Assembly: GCA_021740745.1 (NCBI GenBank)
Contig: JAIOZF010000028.1
Location: 1-35,032, forward strand
DNA from: Crocinitomicaceae bacterium
Lineage (GTDB): Bacteria > Bacteroidota > Bacteroidia > Flavobacteriales_D > Crocinitomicaceae
Direction of reading: 5' to 3'
DNA: 35,032 bases
Below the pieces are notes generated by a model that was not told where the DNA came from, made no database searches, and was given only the letters and a program-made list of their open reading frames with translations. The position numbers and the translations under genes were made by a program. The stretch's first letter is position 1. Each line of letters opens with the position of its first letter. Shown in pieces: positions 23,884-32,482 of the stretch.

Positions 23884-23914
23884 TTTGTGGAATATCTAAT
23901 AATATAACATCTAG

Positions 23915-23943
23915 AAAGCATCACACTTCGTGATGCTTTTTTT
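23915..23943 (+). terminator. Terminator after the TPR/PD40 gene
   Basis: AAAGCATCA and TGATGCTTT arms around a small loop, followed by T7. An in-frame ATG at 23944 touches the T-run, which argues for the downstream ATG at 23962 as the start of the next gene. Confidence 0.9.
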
Positions 23944-23961
23944 ATGCTTAAAATCTATCTT

Positions 23962-25938
23962 ATGAAAAGAATCTTAGTTTTCAGTTTAACTGTCTTAACA
24001 TTCAGTAATGCATTTGCTCAAAAAGAGTCAAGCCATTCATCTGAAATTAAAAAAGTCACTGTGTTTTTTCAAGGCGCACAAGTAGAACATTCAAAATCGA
24101 TTGAGTTAAAAAGTGGCAAGCAAGAAATCGTTTTTCAGCGACTAACAGATTTTCTTGATCCAAACTCTGTGCAAGTAAAAGCTAAAGGTGATTTGACAAT
24201 ACTTTCTGTTCGAACAAGAAAAAATTATGAGGATTTAAAAATATCAAGTGGCGAAATAAATTTGCTCAATGTTCGAAAGAAAAAACTCGAACAACGAGAT
24301 CAAGTGCTTAGAGACGAATATGATGTCCTCGGATTTGACAAAGCCTTATTGCTTAATAACCGCGATTTAAAAGGTAACGATAATGGGCTAAAGGTCGCAG
24401 AACTGAAAGAAGCATATGCATTTATGCACCAAAAACTCACGGAAATTGGGGCGCGCCAATCGAGTATTTATAGCGAAATGGAAGAAATCAACAAGGAATT
24501 AAATCAGATTGAACAGGAAATCATTAGTCAGCGAGCTAAGCCGGTAATTAACTATACCGAAGTTATCGTTGAAATTGATGTGGAAAAGAGTACGACAGGG
24601 GAATTCTTCTTCTCTTACATCACTCCAAAAGCATCTTGGAAGCCATATTATGATATGAGAAGTGAAGGAATTGGAAAACCTGTGCGCCTGGAAGCAAAAG
24701 CACTTGTAAATCAAACTTCTGGCATTTCATGGGACAATGTTGACTTAGTACTTTCTACTAATGATCCTTATGAAAATTCAAAAGAACCTATAATTAACCC
24801 ATGGTATATTGGCTATAATATTTACCCTCAGCAACGTCAAGCATACACGCGGCAAATTCCACAAGTGGACTATTCAGGAGAAAAGCTACGCGGTGAGGTA
24901 ATTGATGCTTCAACAGGAGAACCCTTGCCTTTTGCACGTGTTACCTTTCCGTCCAATCCAAACGTTGGAGCGGTCACAGATTTTGATGGTAAATTTGAAA
25001 TAACCGTTCCGGCAAATGAAAAGTTTGTGAATGTCTCTTTCATCGGCTTCAATAATGTGCAACTTGGAATTACCTCGCCTTATTTAAAGTCCTTCCTTCA
25101 ACCCAATCAACTAGAATTGAATGAAGTAATGGTAACTTCTGAAGACGCATATTATACAGATAATGCTGCAATGTCAATTTCAAAAAAGGACATTGAACGG
25201 ATACCTGGAGTTTCATCTCGTTCTAAAAACAAAAAAAATAGATCAAAATCGTATGCCCCTGCCCCATCCGTAAACGCAAGTAGCGGAGTAAGTTGGTCCT
25301 CAAATGTTGCAACGGTAGCTGTGAAAAAAGATCTGCGAATGGAATATGCTATTCAATCCAAATTCAGCGTTCCTTCAGATGGAGTTAATCAACGTGTTCA
25401 AATTGCCACTTACGAATTACCTGCAGATTATGAATACCATTCGATTCCAAAACTCGATGCATCTGTATTCCTAACAGCACAGGTATCAGGCTGGGAAAAA
25501 CTGAATTTATTGAACGGTGAATCCAATTTATACTTTGATGGAACATATATCGGAAAAACCTTCTTAGATGTTAATTCGACTAAGGACACAATTTCACTTT
25601 CTTTAGGAAAGGATAATAAAATACAAATTGAACGCACCAGAATTCGCGAGAAAAGTGGAAATAAAGTTATTGGTTCTCGTCAAAAATTCGAAGTGACGTG
25701 GGAAATAAAAGTGAGAAACAATGGTGGAGCGAACATTCCAATTATTGTAAAAGATCAATTCCCAATTACGACTGATACAGATATAAAAATCAAATATGGT
25801 GATGCTTTAGAAGCAAAACAAGATGAAAACACGAAAATTTTGACGTGGATTTTTAAACTGGAAGCTGGAAAAAGTAAGTCCATGTTATTCGATTATTCGA
25901 TAGATTATGGTGCTGGGAAAGTGCTCTATATTGAATAA
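23962..25938 (+). CDS. MuiA-family (DUF4140/DUF4139) protein with inserted regulatory-like domain
   Basis: A 658-residue secreted protein. It begins with a signal peptide (MKRILVFSLTVLTFSNAFAQ), then a DUF4140-like segment (VKKVTVFFQGAQVEHSKSI), a coiled coil (about 95-180) and a DUF4139 domain starting near residue 190 (FFSYITPKASWKPYYDMR). The DUF4139 part is interrupted at about residues 310-390 by a carboxypeptidase-regulatory-like beta sandwich (LRGEVIDASTGEPLPFARV ... DFDGKFEI), then a Ser/Asn/Lys-rich linker, and resumes at VAVKKDLRMEYAI. MuiA was named from E. coli mucoidy inhibition; the molecular function is unknown. The ATG at 23962 is preferred over 23944 because it gives a proper signal peptide and avoids the terminator. 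Confidence 0.85.
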   Translation: MKRILVFSLTVLTFSNAFAQKESSHSSEIKKVTVFFQGAQVEHSKSIELKSGKQEIVFQRLTDFLDPNSVQVKAKGDLTILSVRTRKNYEDLKISSGEINLLNVRKKKLEQRDQVLRDEYDVLGFDKALLLNNRDLKGNDNGLKVAELKEAYAFMHQKLTEIGARQSSIYSEMEEINKELNQIEQEIISQRAKPVINYTEVIVEIDVEKSTTGEFFFSYITPKASWKPYYDMRSEGIGKPVRLEAKALVNQTSGISWDNVDLVLSTNDPYENSKEPIINPWYIGYNIYPQQRQAYTRQIPQVDYSGEKLRGEVIDASTGEPLPFARVTFPSNPNVGAVTDFDGKFEITVPANEKFVNVSFIGFNNVQLGITSPYLKSFLQPNQLELNEVMVTSEDAYYTDNAAMSISKKDIERIPGVSSRSKNKKNRSKSYAPAPSVNASSGVSWSSNVATVAVKKDLRMEYAIQSKFSVPSDGVNQRVQIATYELPADYEYHSIPKLDASVFLTAQVSGWEKLNLLNGESNLYFDGTYIGKTFLDVNSTKDTISLSLGKDNKIQIERTRIREKSGNKVIGSRQKFEVTWEIKVRNNGGANIPIIVKDQFPITTDTDIKIKYGDALEAKQDENTKILTWIFKLEAGKSKSMLFDYSIDYGAGKVLYIE

Positions 25939-25954
25939 CGAAAATAATCTTCAC

Positions 25955-25985
25955 AAAAAGCCGATCTTAAACGTTCGGCTTTTCT
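25955..25985. terminator. Terminator between the MuiA-family gene and truA
   Basis: AAAAGCCGA and TCGGCTTTT arms with a 10-base loop, 17 bases after the upstream stop. The T-run is short (TTTT then CTC), so strength is moderate. Confidence 0.75.
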
Positions 25986-26000
25986 CATGAAATGAAATTG

Positions 26001-26008
26001 TATTTTTG
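26001..26008 (+). promoter_or_regulatory. -7 box of truA, leaderless spacing
   Basis: TATTTTTG (exact TAnnTTTG), then CAGT, then ATG at 26013. It overlaps the coding positions of a longer in-frame start (25992), which supports the shorter gene model. Confidence 0.65.
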
Positions 26009-26012
26009 CAGT

Positions 26013-26744
26013 ATGAAGAGGTATTTCTTTGAGATTTCCTATAACGGTACAGATTATTATGGTTGGCAACGTCAGCCTAAACAAATTTCTGTGCAAGAAG
26101 AAATTGAAGATACACTTACAAAAATATATTCCAATACCCCACAAAGTATTCTTGGTTGCGGAAGGACAGATGCAGGTGTTCACGCCAAACATTTCATCTT
26201 TCATTCCGATCTTGAGGGAATCGAAGACATAGATCAATTCGTTTTCAAATTAAATCGCATGCTGCCTGAATCCATCGTTGTACATTCGATGTATGAAGTA
26301 GAATCGATAAAACATGCTCGTTTCGATGCAACACGAAGAAGTTATCGCTATTTCATGCATTTAAAAAAAGATGCTTTCCACAACGGCCTAAGTTGGTACT
26401 ACCCAAAAGCGCTTGATATTGACAAAATGAATGAGGCAGCCAACCATTTGATTGGTAAAAAGGATTTCACTTCGCTTTCAAAATTGCATACAGATGTGAA
26501 AACGAATATTTGTGATGTTCAAAGTGCACATTGGTTCATTGAAGGAAATCAGCTCATTTTTGAAATCAGTGCAGATCGTTTTTTACGTAATATGGTGAGA
26601 GCAACTGTTGGCACATTAATCGAAGTTGGACTTGGGAGAATTGAACCTTACGAAATGTTAGAAATTCTTGAAAAAATGGATCGTGGTGCGGCGTATACTT
26701 CTGTTCCGGCACATGGCTTGTTTTTGTGGAAGGTGGAGTATTGA
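26013..26744 (+). CDS. truA: tRNA pseudouridine(38-40) synthase
   Basis: A 243-residue enzyme isomerising uridines 38-40 in the tRNA anticodon arm. The N-terminus RYFFEISYNGTDYYGWQRQ is standard, and the catalytic aspartate is Asp53 in GCGRTDAGVHA. Further family blocks are FDATRRSYRYF, GKKDFTSL and the C-terminal FLRNMVRATVGTLIEVG. The upstream ATG at 25992 would add seven atypical residues and overlap the promoter box, so 26013 is chosen. It is followed by the palindromic ArsR-type operator region, not by another gene of the same unit. Confidence 0.95.
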   Translation: MKRYFFEISYNGTDYYGWQRQPKQISVQEEIEDTLTKIYSNTPQSILGCGRTDAGVHAKHFIFHSDLEGIEDIDQFVFKLNRMLPESIVVHSMYEVESIKHARFDATRRSYRYFMHLKKDAFHNGLSWYYPKALDIDKMNEAANHLIGKKDFTSLSKLHTDVKTNICDVQSAHWFIEGNQLIFEISADRFLRNMVRATVGTLIEVGLGRIEPYEMLEILEKMDRGAAYTSVPAHGLFLWKVEY

Positions 26745-26766
26745 AGTACCAATGAACACTGGGCTT

Positions 26767-26793
26767 CTTCGCAATATTGCGAAGTTGCAATAT
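26767..26793. promoter_or_regulatory. ArsR-type operator candidate, palindrome plus half site
   Basis: CTTCGCAATATTGCGAAG (26767-26784) is a perfect 18-bp palindrome. GCAATATT recurs at 26786-26793, giving an adjacent extra half site. No T-run follows, so it is not a terminator. It lies about 80-100 bases upstream of the ArsR-type gene, whose promoter may use TTG near 26816 and TAACTTCA near 26838; binding by that protein is inferred. Confidence 0.6.
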
Positions 26794-26870
26794 TTAAATT
26801 TTGAGAAATATTTTTTGATACGATTTTCTTTTTTCTTAACTTCAAGTAAAACATAAAAGAAAATCAAAAA

Positions 26871-27164
26871 ATGGGTGCATCAAAAACAAAACACTATTCA
26901 AAGGAAACAATTCAGATAGCTCAATTGGCAAATGCACTAGGGCATCCTGCTAGAATTACAATTATTCAACTGCTAAAGGAAAATACTTATTTTCGAAATG
27001 TTGAATTTCAGAAAGTCCTTCAGCTATCGCAGACAACAGTGCACAATCATCTTTTAAAATTAAAATCAGCTAAAATCATAGAATTCAATTATTCTCCAAA
27101 TGAATATCACGTGAATTTAATACCTGAAAATTTAGATGACTTAAATTACTTTATCAGGGAATGA
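26871..27164 (+). CDS. ArsR/SmtB-type winged-helix regulator
   Basis: A 97-residue DNA-binding protein. The ArsR start LANALGHPARITIIQLL (about 17-33) and the recognition helix SQTTVHNHLLKLKSAKII (about 56-73) are clear, with a short wing (EFNYSPNEYHV). The metal-binding cysteine motif ELCVCD of classical ArsR/SmtB proteins is absent and the protein contains no cysteine, so arsenic/zinc sensing by that site is unlikely. It is a single gene with no co-directional partner, so its targets are itself or elsewhere. The 18-bp palindrome upstream suggests autoregulation. Confidence 0.88.
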   Translation: MGASKTKHYSKETIQIAQLANALGHPARITIIQLLKENTYFRNVEFQKVLQLSQTTVHNHLLKLKSAKIIEFNYSPNEYHVNLIPENLDDLNYFIRE

Positions 27165-27216
27165 AACTATTGCAAGTGCATTTGAATCGGATAACAATAA
27201 CCATCCCCTACAATTC

Positions 27217-28497
27217 CTACTCCACCACCAAAATATAGTTATTCTTCTTCCCCTTCCCTAACAAAACGTATCGACCATTGATTAAATGTTCTTGTGTCAA
27301 CTGAAATTCTTCACCAACTTTCTCTTTGTTTACCGAAATAGCATTTCCCTTTAATTCACGTCTTGCCTCACCATTTGAAGCCATGAAATTAGTCAGACCA
27401 GCCAATGCGTCAACTATAGAAATACCAGTTCCAAAATCATTCTTACTCACAATTGCTTGAGGCACACCATCAAAAATGGCAAAGAAATCCTTTTCAGATA
27501 AGGCTTTTAAATCATCCGATGTAGATTTTCCGAAAAGTATATTGGAAGCAGTGATTGCCGTTTGAAGCGCCTCTGCTCCGTGAACTCGAACAGTTATATC
27601 TTCTGCAATTGCCTTTTGTAAAATACGCAAATGTGGAGCCTCATTGTGTTCTTTCTCCAATGCTTCAATTTCCTCTTTCGATTTCAAGGTGAAAATGCGG
27701 ATATAATTGGTTGAATCAGCATCACTTGAGTTTAACCAAAACTGGTAAAATTCATACGGTGAAGTTTTCTCAGGATCTAACCAAACGCTTCCTCCTTCTG
27801 TTTTGCCAAATTTTGTCCCATCTGCTTTTTTAATCAATGGAGTCGTTACAGCATATGCTTCACCACCCGACTTACGGCGAATTAATTCAGTTCCCGTAAC
27901 AATATTTCCCCATTGATCTGAACCTCCAAGCTGAACAATACAACCTTTATGCAGATTCAAATGGTAAAAATCATATCCTTGTACCAGCTGATAAGAAAAC
28001 TCTGTAAAGGACATTCCTGTTTCCAAACGCGATTTAACTGAATCTTTCGACATCATATAATTCACAGAAATGTGCTTACCCACATCGCGGATAAAATCCA
28101 AAAACGACAAGTCCTTAAACCAATCGTAATTGTTGACCATTTCAGCTGAGTTTTCTCCACTGCTAAAATCCAAAAATTTCTCAAGTTGACCTTTAACACT
28201 AGCCACATTGTGATTCAATGTATCTGCGTCCAATAAATTTCGCTCTTTCGACTTTCCAGAAGGATCACCAACCATACCTGTTGCGCCACCGACCAGCGCA
28301 AAAGGCTTGTGTCCTGCTCTCTGAAAATGAACCAAAGTCATAATTTGAACTAAATGTCCAACATGCAATGAATCAGCGGTTGGATCGAATCCGATATATC
28401 CGCTTGATACTTTTTTATTTAAAGCTTCTTCTGTTCCGGGCATGATGTCGTGCACCATACCTCTCCAGCGCAATTCTTCGATAAAATTTGTTGGCAT
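27217..28497 (-). CDS. tyrS: Tyrosyl-tRNA synthetase
   Basis: A 426-residue class I aminoacyl-tRNA synthetase charging tRNA-Tyr. The HIGH equivalent is HVGH (in [14 protein letters not shown]), the tyrosine-binding part includes [14 protein letters not shown], and the KMSKS equivalent is KFGKTEG. The C-terminal about 80 residues form an S4-like RNA-binding domain ([10 protein letters not shown] ... [13 protein letters not shown]). It starts 2 bases after the gldA stop on the same strand, so the two are one transcription unit with gldA first. Confidence 0.96.
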   Translation of the reverse strand: MPTNFIEELRWRGMVHDIMPGTEEALNKKVSSGYIGFDPTADSLHVGHLVQIMTLVHFQRAGHKPFALVGGATGMVGDPSGKSKERNLLDADTLNHNVASVKGQLEKFLDFSSGENSAEMVNNYDWFKDLSFLDFIRDVGKHISVNYMMSKDSVKSRLETGMSFTEFSYQLVQGYDFYHLNLHKGCIVQLGGSDQWGNIVTGTELIRRKSGGEAYAVTTPLIKKADGTKFGKTEGGSVWLDPEKTSPYEFYQFWLNSSDADSTNYIRIFTLKSKEEIEALEKEHNEAPHLRILQKAIAEDITVRVHGAEALQTAITASNILFGKSTSDDLKALSEKDFFAIFDGVPQAIVSKNDFGTGISIVDALAGLTNFMASNGEARRELKGNAISVNKEKVGEEFQLTQEHLINGRYVLLGKGKKNNYILVVE

Positions 28498-28499
28498 TT

Positions 28500-29399
28500 T
28501 TATTTTGTTAATTCTTTAAATACTTCTTCTAATGTGCGTTCTTCTGTTTTCAATGTCAACACCAAGAAACCATTCTGCTGCGCAAATTGCGCAATCACTT
28601 TTCTCAAATCAACATCATCAGTGGTCTCCAACAACCAACCATCGTTGACTTTTTCTACTTTGCGAATATGGTTCAACTTCGTCAACAATGATTTTGAAAC
28701 ATTTCCCTCAAACTCCACATATACCGTTTGGTGTGACTGATCCATTTGAAGTTCATGCGCTGTATTATCTGCAACGATTTGACCTTTATTGATGATGATT
28801 ACACGGTCACAAATTGCCTCAACTTCTTGCATGATATGCGTTGAAAGCATGACCGTTTTCGATTTTCCAATTGTTCGGATTAACTCACGTATTTCAACCA
28901 ATTGATTTGGATCCAAACCTGAAGTAGGTTCATCCAATATCAACACCTGAGGATCATGAATAATCGCAGCTGCTAAGCCTACACGTTGTCTATATCCTTT
29001 CGATAAAGCACCAATTTTCTTGTTTTGTTCTACCTCTAGTCCAACAGCCTTAATCATTTCGTTGACACGTTCTTTTACTTTTTTAATCTTGTAAATCTTG
29101 CCAACGAACTCCAAATATTCCTTCACGTACATATCCAAATACAAGGGATTGTGCTCTGGCAAATAACCAATAAGCTGACGTGTGTCCAATGAATCCACAT
29201 CAACCGGTAAGCCACATACCTTCACATCACCTGAAGAGGCATTGATAAATCCAGTTAAAATTTTCATTGTTGTCGATTTACCAGCACCATTTGGACCTAG
29301 AAAACCAACGATTTCACCGTCGTTTATGGTAAATGAAATATCTCTTACTGCCGCTTGTTCTCCGTAATATTTGAAAAGATTTTTTACCTCTATTGACAT
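28500..29399 (-). CDS. gldA: ABC transporter ATPase, gliding-motility GldA type
   Basis: A 299-residue ATP-binding subunit. Walker A is GPNGAGKST, the signature region is [12 protein letters not shown], Walker B is [13 protein letters not shown] and the switch histidine is in STHIMQEVE. The N-terminus [20 protein letters not shown] and the length fit Flavobacterium GldA, which works with GldF and GldG in gliding motility; those genes are not here. A generic Bacteroidota ABC ATPase is the alternative. An open frame extends 51 codons upstream (to 29552) but has no ABC-like sequence and is not used. Co-transcribed with tyrS. Confidence 0.82.
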   Translation of the reverse strand: MSIEVKNLFKYYGEQAAVRDISFTINDGEIVGFLGPNGAGKSTTMKILTGFINASSGDVKVCGLPVDVDSLDTRQLIGYLPEHNPLYLDMYVKEYLEFVGKIYKIKKVKERVNEMIKAVGLEVEQNKKIGALSKGYRQRVGLAAAIIHDPQVLILDEPTSGLDPNQLVEIRELIRTIGKSKTVMLSTHIMQEVEAICDRVIIINKGQIVADNTAHELQMDQSHQTVYVEFEGNVSKSLLTKLNHIRKVEKVNDGWLLETTDDVDLRKVIAQFAQQNGFLVLTLKTEERTLEEVFKELTK

Positions 29400-29543
29400 G
29401 TCGAAAAATTTGAATGGCGAATATACTGAAAATTGCACATTTGACCCGCCACAGCCGATTGAAAATTCGAAGATTCTAATCAAAACACAAGGTTTAAGCT
29501 CCATCAAACATTTCCAAATCACCCATCTCCTTTCTACTTTTTG

Positions 29544-29613
29544 CATTTTCAATTTTCAATTTCTCACCACTTCCATTTTACATTTTAAATTCTTCATTTT
29601 CACTTTTTCATTT
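29544..29613. repeat. Degenerate heptamer array (TTCATTT-like)
   Basis: Ten consecutive 7-base units from 29544, such as CATTTTC, AATTTTC, TCCATTT, TACATTT, TTCATTT, TCACTTT, TTCATTT, lie in the gldA-rsgA divergent region. The strand is strongly pyrimidine-rich. It ends 17 bases before the rsgA -7 box. It may be a decayed tandem repeat or a bent/AT-rich upstream element; function is unknown. Confidence 0.6.
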
Positions 29614-29630
29614 AACTCATAATTCTACCT

Positions 29631-29638
29631 TATCTTTG
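29631..29638 (+). promoter_or_regulatory. -7 box of rsgA, leaderless spacing
   Basis: TATCTTTG (exact TAnnTTTG, identical to the helicase box at 5331), then CCGCT and ATG at 29644. It should drive the rsgA-dtd unit and perhaps the genes beyond. Confidence 0.65.
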
Positions 29639-29643
29639 CCGCT

Positions 29644-30594
29644 ATGCCGATAAAAGGAGTCGTTTTAAAATCTACCGGAAAATGGTACACTGTTGAATTG
29701 AATGATGGTTCAGTTATAAGTGCGCGTATACGTGGGCGATTAAGACTTGATGGCTTGAGAACAACCAATCCAATTGCTGTTGGTGATATCGTTATTTTAG
29801 ACGACAATCCAGATGATGAAGGAAAACACTGCATTTCTGATTTCGAAAAAAGAAAGAATTACATTGTTCGTAAATCAACGAATCTAAGCAAGCAAATGCA
29901 GATCCTGGCGGCCAATGTTGATCGTGCATATTTGTTAGTGACCCTTAAATCGCCAACTACTCAATTGGCATTTATCGACCGCTTTTTGGTAGCTGCCGAA
30001 TCGTTTCGGATTCCAACAACAATACTTTTTAATAAGATTGATCAATATGCGCCAATTGAAATCGAAACAGTAGATTACTTGTGTGATTTATATGAATCAA
30101 TTGGCTATCCATGTTATAAAATTTCAGCGGAGAACAAAACGAATATTGATTTTTTACGAGAAGAGATCAAAGGAAAACAAGTAATGATTTCTGGTCATAG
30201 TGGCGTAGGAAAAAGTACACTCGTTAATGCCTTGGATCCAGCAATGGATTTAAGAACAGGTGAAATTTCTCAAGCCCACTTACAAGGCCAACACACCACC
30301 ACTTTCGCCGAAATGCATAAGTTAGCTTCTGGAGGTTATATCATTGACACTCCTGGAATTCGTGCTTTTGGAATTGTCGATTTAGACAAGGAAGTGATTT
30401 CACATTATTTCCCAGAAATGCGTTCGTTAATTGGTGAATGTAAATTTCACAATTGTCAACACCTCAATGAACCAAAATGTGCTGTTAAAGAAGCTGTTGA
30501 GAACGAAACAATTGCTGGTAGTCGCTATGCTACCTACGTTCAATTATTGACGGAAGATGAAAATGATGTTCACCGAAGAAATATTTACGGATGA
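29644..30594 (+). CDS. rsgA: Ribosome small-subunit GTPase RsgA
   Basis: A 316-residue circularly permuted GTPase acting late in 30S subunit maturation. An N-terminal OB-fold (about 1-70) is followed by the G domain with permuted motif order: G4 FNKID, then G1 [10 protein letters not shown], then G3 DTPG. The C-terminal zinc-knuckle region carries C-x-F-H-N-C-x-H and a later Cys ([16 protein letters not shown]). Its stop overlaps the dtd start by four bases (ATGA), so translation is coupled. Confidence 0.95.
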   Translation: MPIKGVVLKSTGKWYTVELNDGSVISARIRGRLRLDGLRTTNPIAVGDIVILDDNPDDEGKHCISDFEKRKNYIVRKSTNLSKQMQILAANVDRAYLLVTLKSPTTQLAFIDRFLVAAESFRIPTTILFNKIDQYAPIEIETVDYLCDLYESIGYPCYKISAENKTNIDFLREEIKGKQVMISGHSGVGKSTLVNALDPAMDLRTGEISQAHLQGQHTTTFAEMHKLASGGYIIDTPGIRAFGIVDLDKEVISHYFPEMRSLIGECKFHNCQHLNEPKCAVKEAVENETIAGSRYATYVQLLTEDENDVHRRNIYG

Positions 30595-31043
30595 GAATTG
30601 TTGTTCAACGTGTAAAATCAGCTTCCGTTCAAATTGAAGGAAAAACAGTCGGTTCGATAGATCAAGGATTACTAATCCTTATGGGAATTGAAAACGACGA
30701 TACACAAGAAGATTCCGAATGGTTGATTCAAAAAGTCAATGGCTTGCGTATTTTTTCCGATGAGGAAGGTAAAATGAATCATTCCATCCAAGATATTAAA
30801 GGTTCATTTTTGCTGGTTAGTCAATTCACCTTACATGCTTCAACGAAGAAAGGAAATCGTCCGAGTTACATTAAAGCAGCTCGACCAGAAACAGCTATTC
30901 CTTTGTACACTAGTTTTATAGAACAGCTAAAATTGCATTCTAACTTGCCCGTTCAAACAGGTGTTTTTGGGGCTGACATGCAGGTGAGTTTGGTCAATGA
31001 TGGACCTGTAACGATAATAATTGACAGCAAATTGAAGGAATAA
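30591..31043 (+). CDS. dtd: D-aminoacyl-tRNA deacylase
   Basis: A 150-residue enzyme freeing D-amino acids from tRNA. The start [15 protein letters not shown], the active-site segment SQFTLHAS with KKGNRPSY, and the C-terminal NDGPVTI (Gly-Pro motif that rejects L-amino acids) are all in place. It overlaps rsgA by 4 bases. The next gene begins 32 bases later on the same strand. Confidence 0.96.
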   Translation: MRIVVQRVKSASVQIEGKTVGSIDQGLLILMGIENDDTQEDSEWLIQKVNGLRIFSDEEGKMNHSIQDIKGSFLLVSQFTLHASTKKGNRPSYIKAARPETAIPLYTSFIEQLKLHSNLPVQTGVFGADMQVSLVNDGPVTIIIDSKLKE

Positions 31044-31075
31044 TCTTTATTTTGTATTTCAAGAAGTAAAAAACA

Positions 31076-32482
31076 ATGACGTTTAATTCGGTCCAATTCA
31101 TCCTATTTCTGCCACTCGCATTATTGCTGTATTATGCTGTGAATGCGAATAGAAGATGGATTGTACTCTTATTGATGAGTTACATTTTTTATGCAGGTTG
31201 GAAAATTGAATACCTGGCATTAATCGTTTACTCAACACTCATTGATTATTTCATTGCGCAATGGATTTTTAGCACCTCATCCAAAATTAAAAAAAGGTGG
31301 TTGCTGGCACTAAGTCTTGTTTCGAATTTTAGTTTACTGATTCTATTCAAGTATTTCCATTTTTTAATTGGTGGAAGTCCATGGTTTAAAGACTTGGCTG
31401 ATTCAAATGAAACGATGCTTTGGCTGCAATTTGTTTTTGAATATGGCATTCCAGTTGGAATTTCCTTTTACACTTTTCAAACGGTTAGCTACACATTGGA
31501 TGTCTACCACGGACGCATTGAACCAGAAAAAAATCTCGGGAAATTCGCCTTGTTTGTGACCTTTTTTCCGCAATTAGTTGCTGGACCAATCGAACGATTT
31601 TCAGAATTACATCCCCAATTATTTACTGCCTTCAAACCAAAGTTGGAAACGTTTCGCCTTGCTTTTCAATTGTGTCTGTACGGCTTCTACTTAAAAATGG
31701 TCATTGCTGATAATCTTGGGGATATTATAAGTCCACTCTTTGCAACTCCCGCTAGCTATGATTTAGCGAGTAAAATCATTTCCGCATTTCTTTTTGGATT
31801 TCAGATTTTTGCCGATTTCTTTGGATATACACTCATCGCAATTGGTGTTGCGCACCTGTTTGGTGTTCGTTTGATGGACAACTTCAAATCTCCTTACGGG
31901 TCTTATTCGTTACGCGAATTTTGGAGTAAATGGCATATTTCGCTTTCAACTTGGTTCAGAGATTACATTTACATTCCGTTAGGCGGAAGCAAACATTCTA
32001 GAAATCGATGGATTCTTGCCATTCTCTTAACATTCGGTTTAAGTGGTTTATGGCATGGTGCCAATGTGACCTATATCTATTGGGGCTTGTTTCATGGTGC
32101 TTACTATGTAATAGAACAGCGATTATTTCCAGCTCCACCCAAAGATAAAATGAAATTTACCGAGAAATCGCTGCGTTGGATAAGCACGTTTATCGCCATT
32201 ACTTTTGGTTGGTTGTTGTTCCGTGTAAGCAGTATGAAGGATGTTTCAGTTTTCTTTTCTCATACAGGTGATATGAATATTTTCCAATCAAACATTCTAC
32301 TTTTGTTTATTCCAATCATTGGCTTTTTTATGTTGGAAATTCTTTTCAGACAGCAACGCATCGATCAATTTCTTGAAAATAAAAGTCCACTTGTACGTTG
32401 GTCCATATATTCTTTTACACTCATTAGCATACTGCTTTTCAGTGCGCGGGGCGATATGCAATTCATCTATTTCCAATTCTAA
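31076..32482 (+). CDS. MBOAT-family O-acyltransferase
   Basis: A 468-residue polytopic membrane protein of the AlgI/DltB group, which transfers acyl groups to extracytoplasmic glycans or teichoic-acid-like acceptors. About ten hydrophobic segments, the segment KWHISLSTWFRDYIYIPLGG (about 283-302) and the WHGA motif with the catalytic histidine are seen. Its stop overlaps the next gene's start (TAATG), and that gene encodes an SGNH-like partner, the usual arrangement in which the MBOAT protein moves an acyl group across the membrane and the partner places it on a sugar. The acceptor polymer is not indicated by neighbours. Confidence 0.9.
   Translation: MTFNSVQFILFLPLALLLYYAVNANRRWIVLLLMSYIFYAGWKIEYLALIVYSTLIDYFIAQWIFSTSSKIKKRWLLALSLVSNFSLLILFKYFHFLIGGSPWFKDLADSNETMLWLQFVFEYGIPVGISFYTFQTVSYTLDVYHGRIEPEKNLGKFALFVTFFPQLVAGPIERFSELHPQLFTAFKPKLETFRLAFQLCLYGFYLKMVIADNLGDIISPLFATPASYDLASKIISAFLFGFQIFADFFGYTLIAIGVAHLFGVRLMDNFKSPYGSYSLREFWSKWHISLSTWFRDYIYIPLGGSKHSRNRWILAILLTFGLSGLWHGANVTYIYWGLFHGAYYVIEQRLFPAPPKDKMKFTEKSLRWISTFIAITFGWLLFRVSSMKDVSVFFSHTGDMNIFQSNILLLFIPIIGFFMLEILFRQQRIDQFLENKSPLVRWSIYSFTLISILLFSARGDMQFIYFQF

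Noticed and set aside
26767-26784. Terminator after truA
   Set aside because: The palindrome has no loop and no following T-run; an operator is a better reading.
29400-29552. N-terminal 51-codon extension of gldA
   Set aside because: The extension has no ABC-protein character; the family N-terminus begins at the ATG at 29399.
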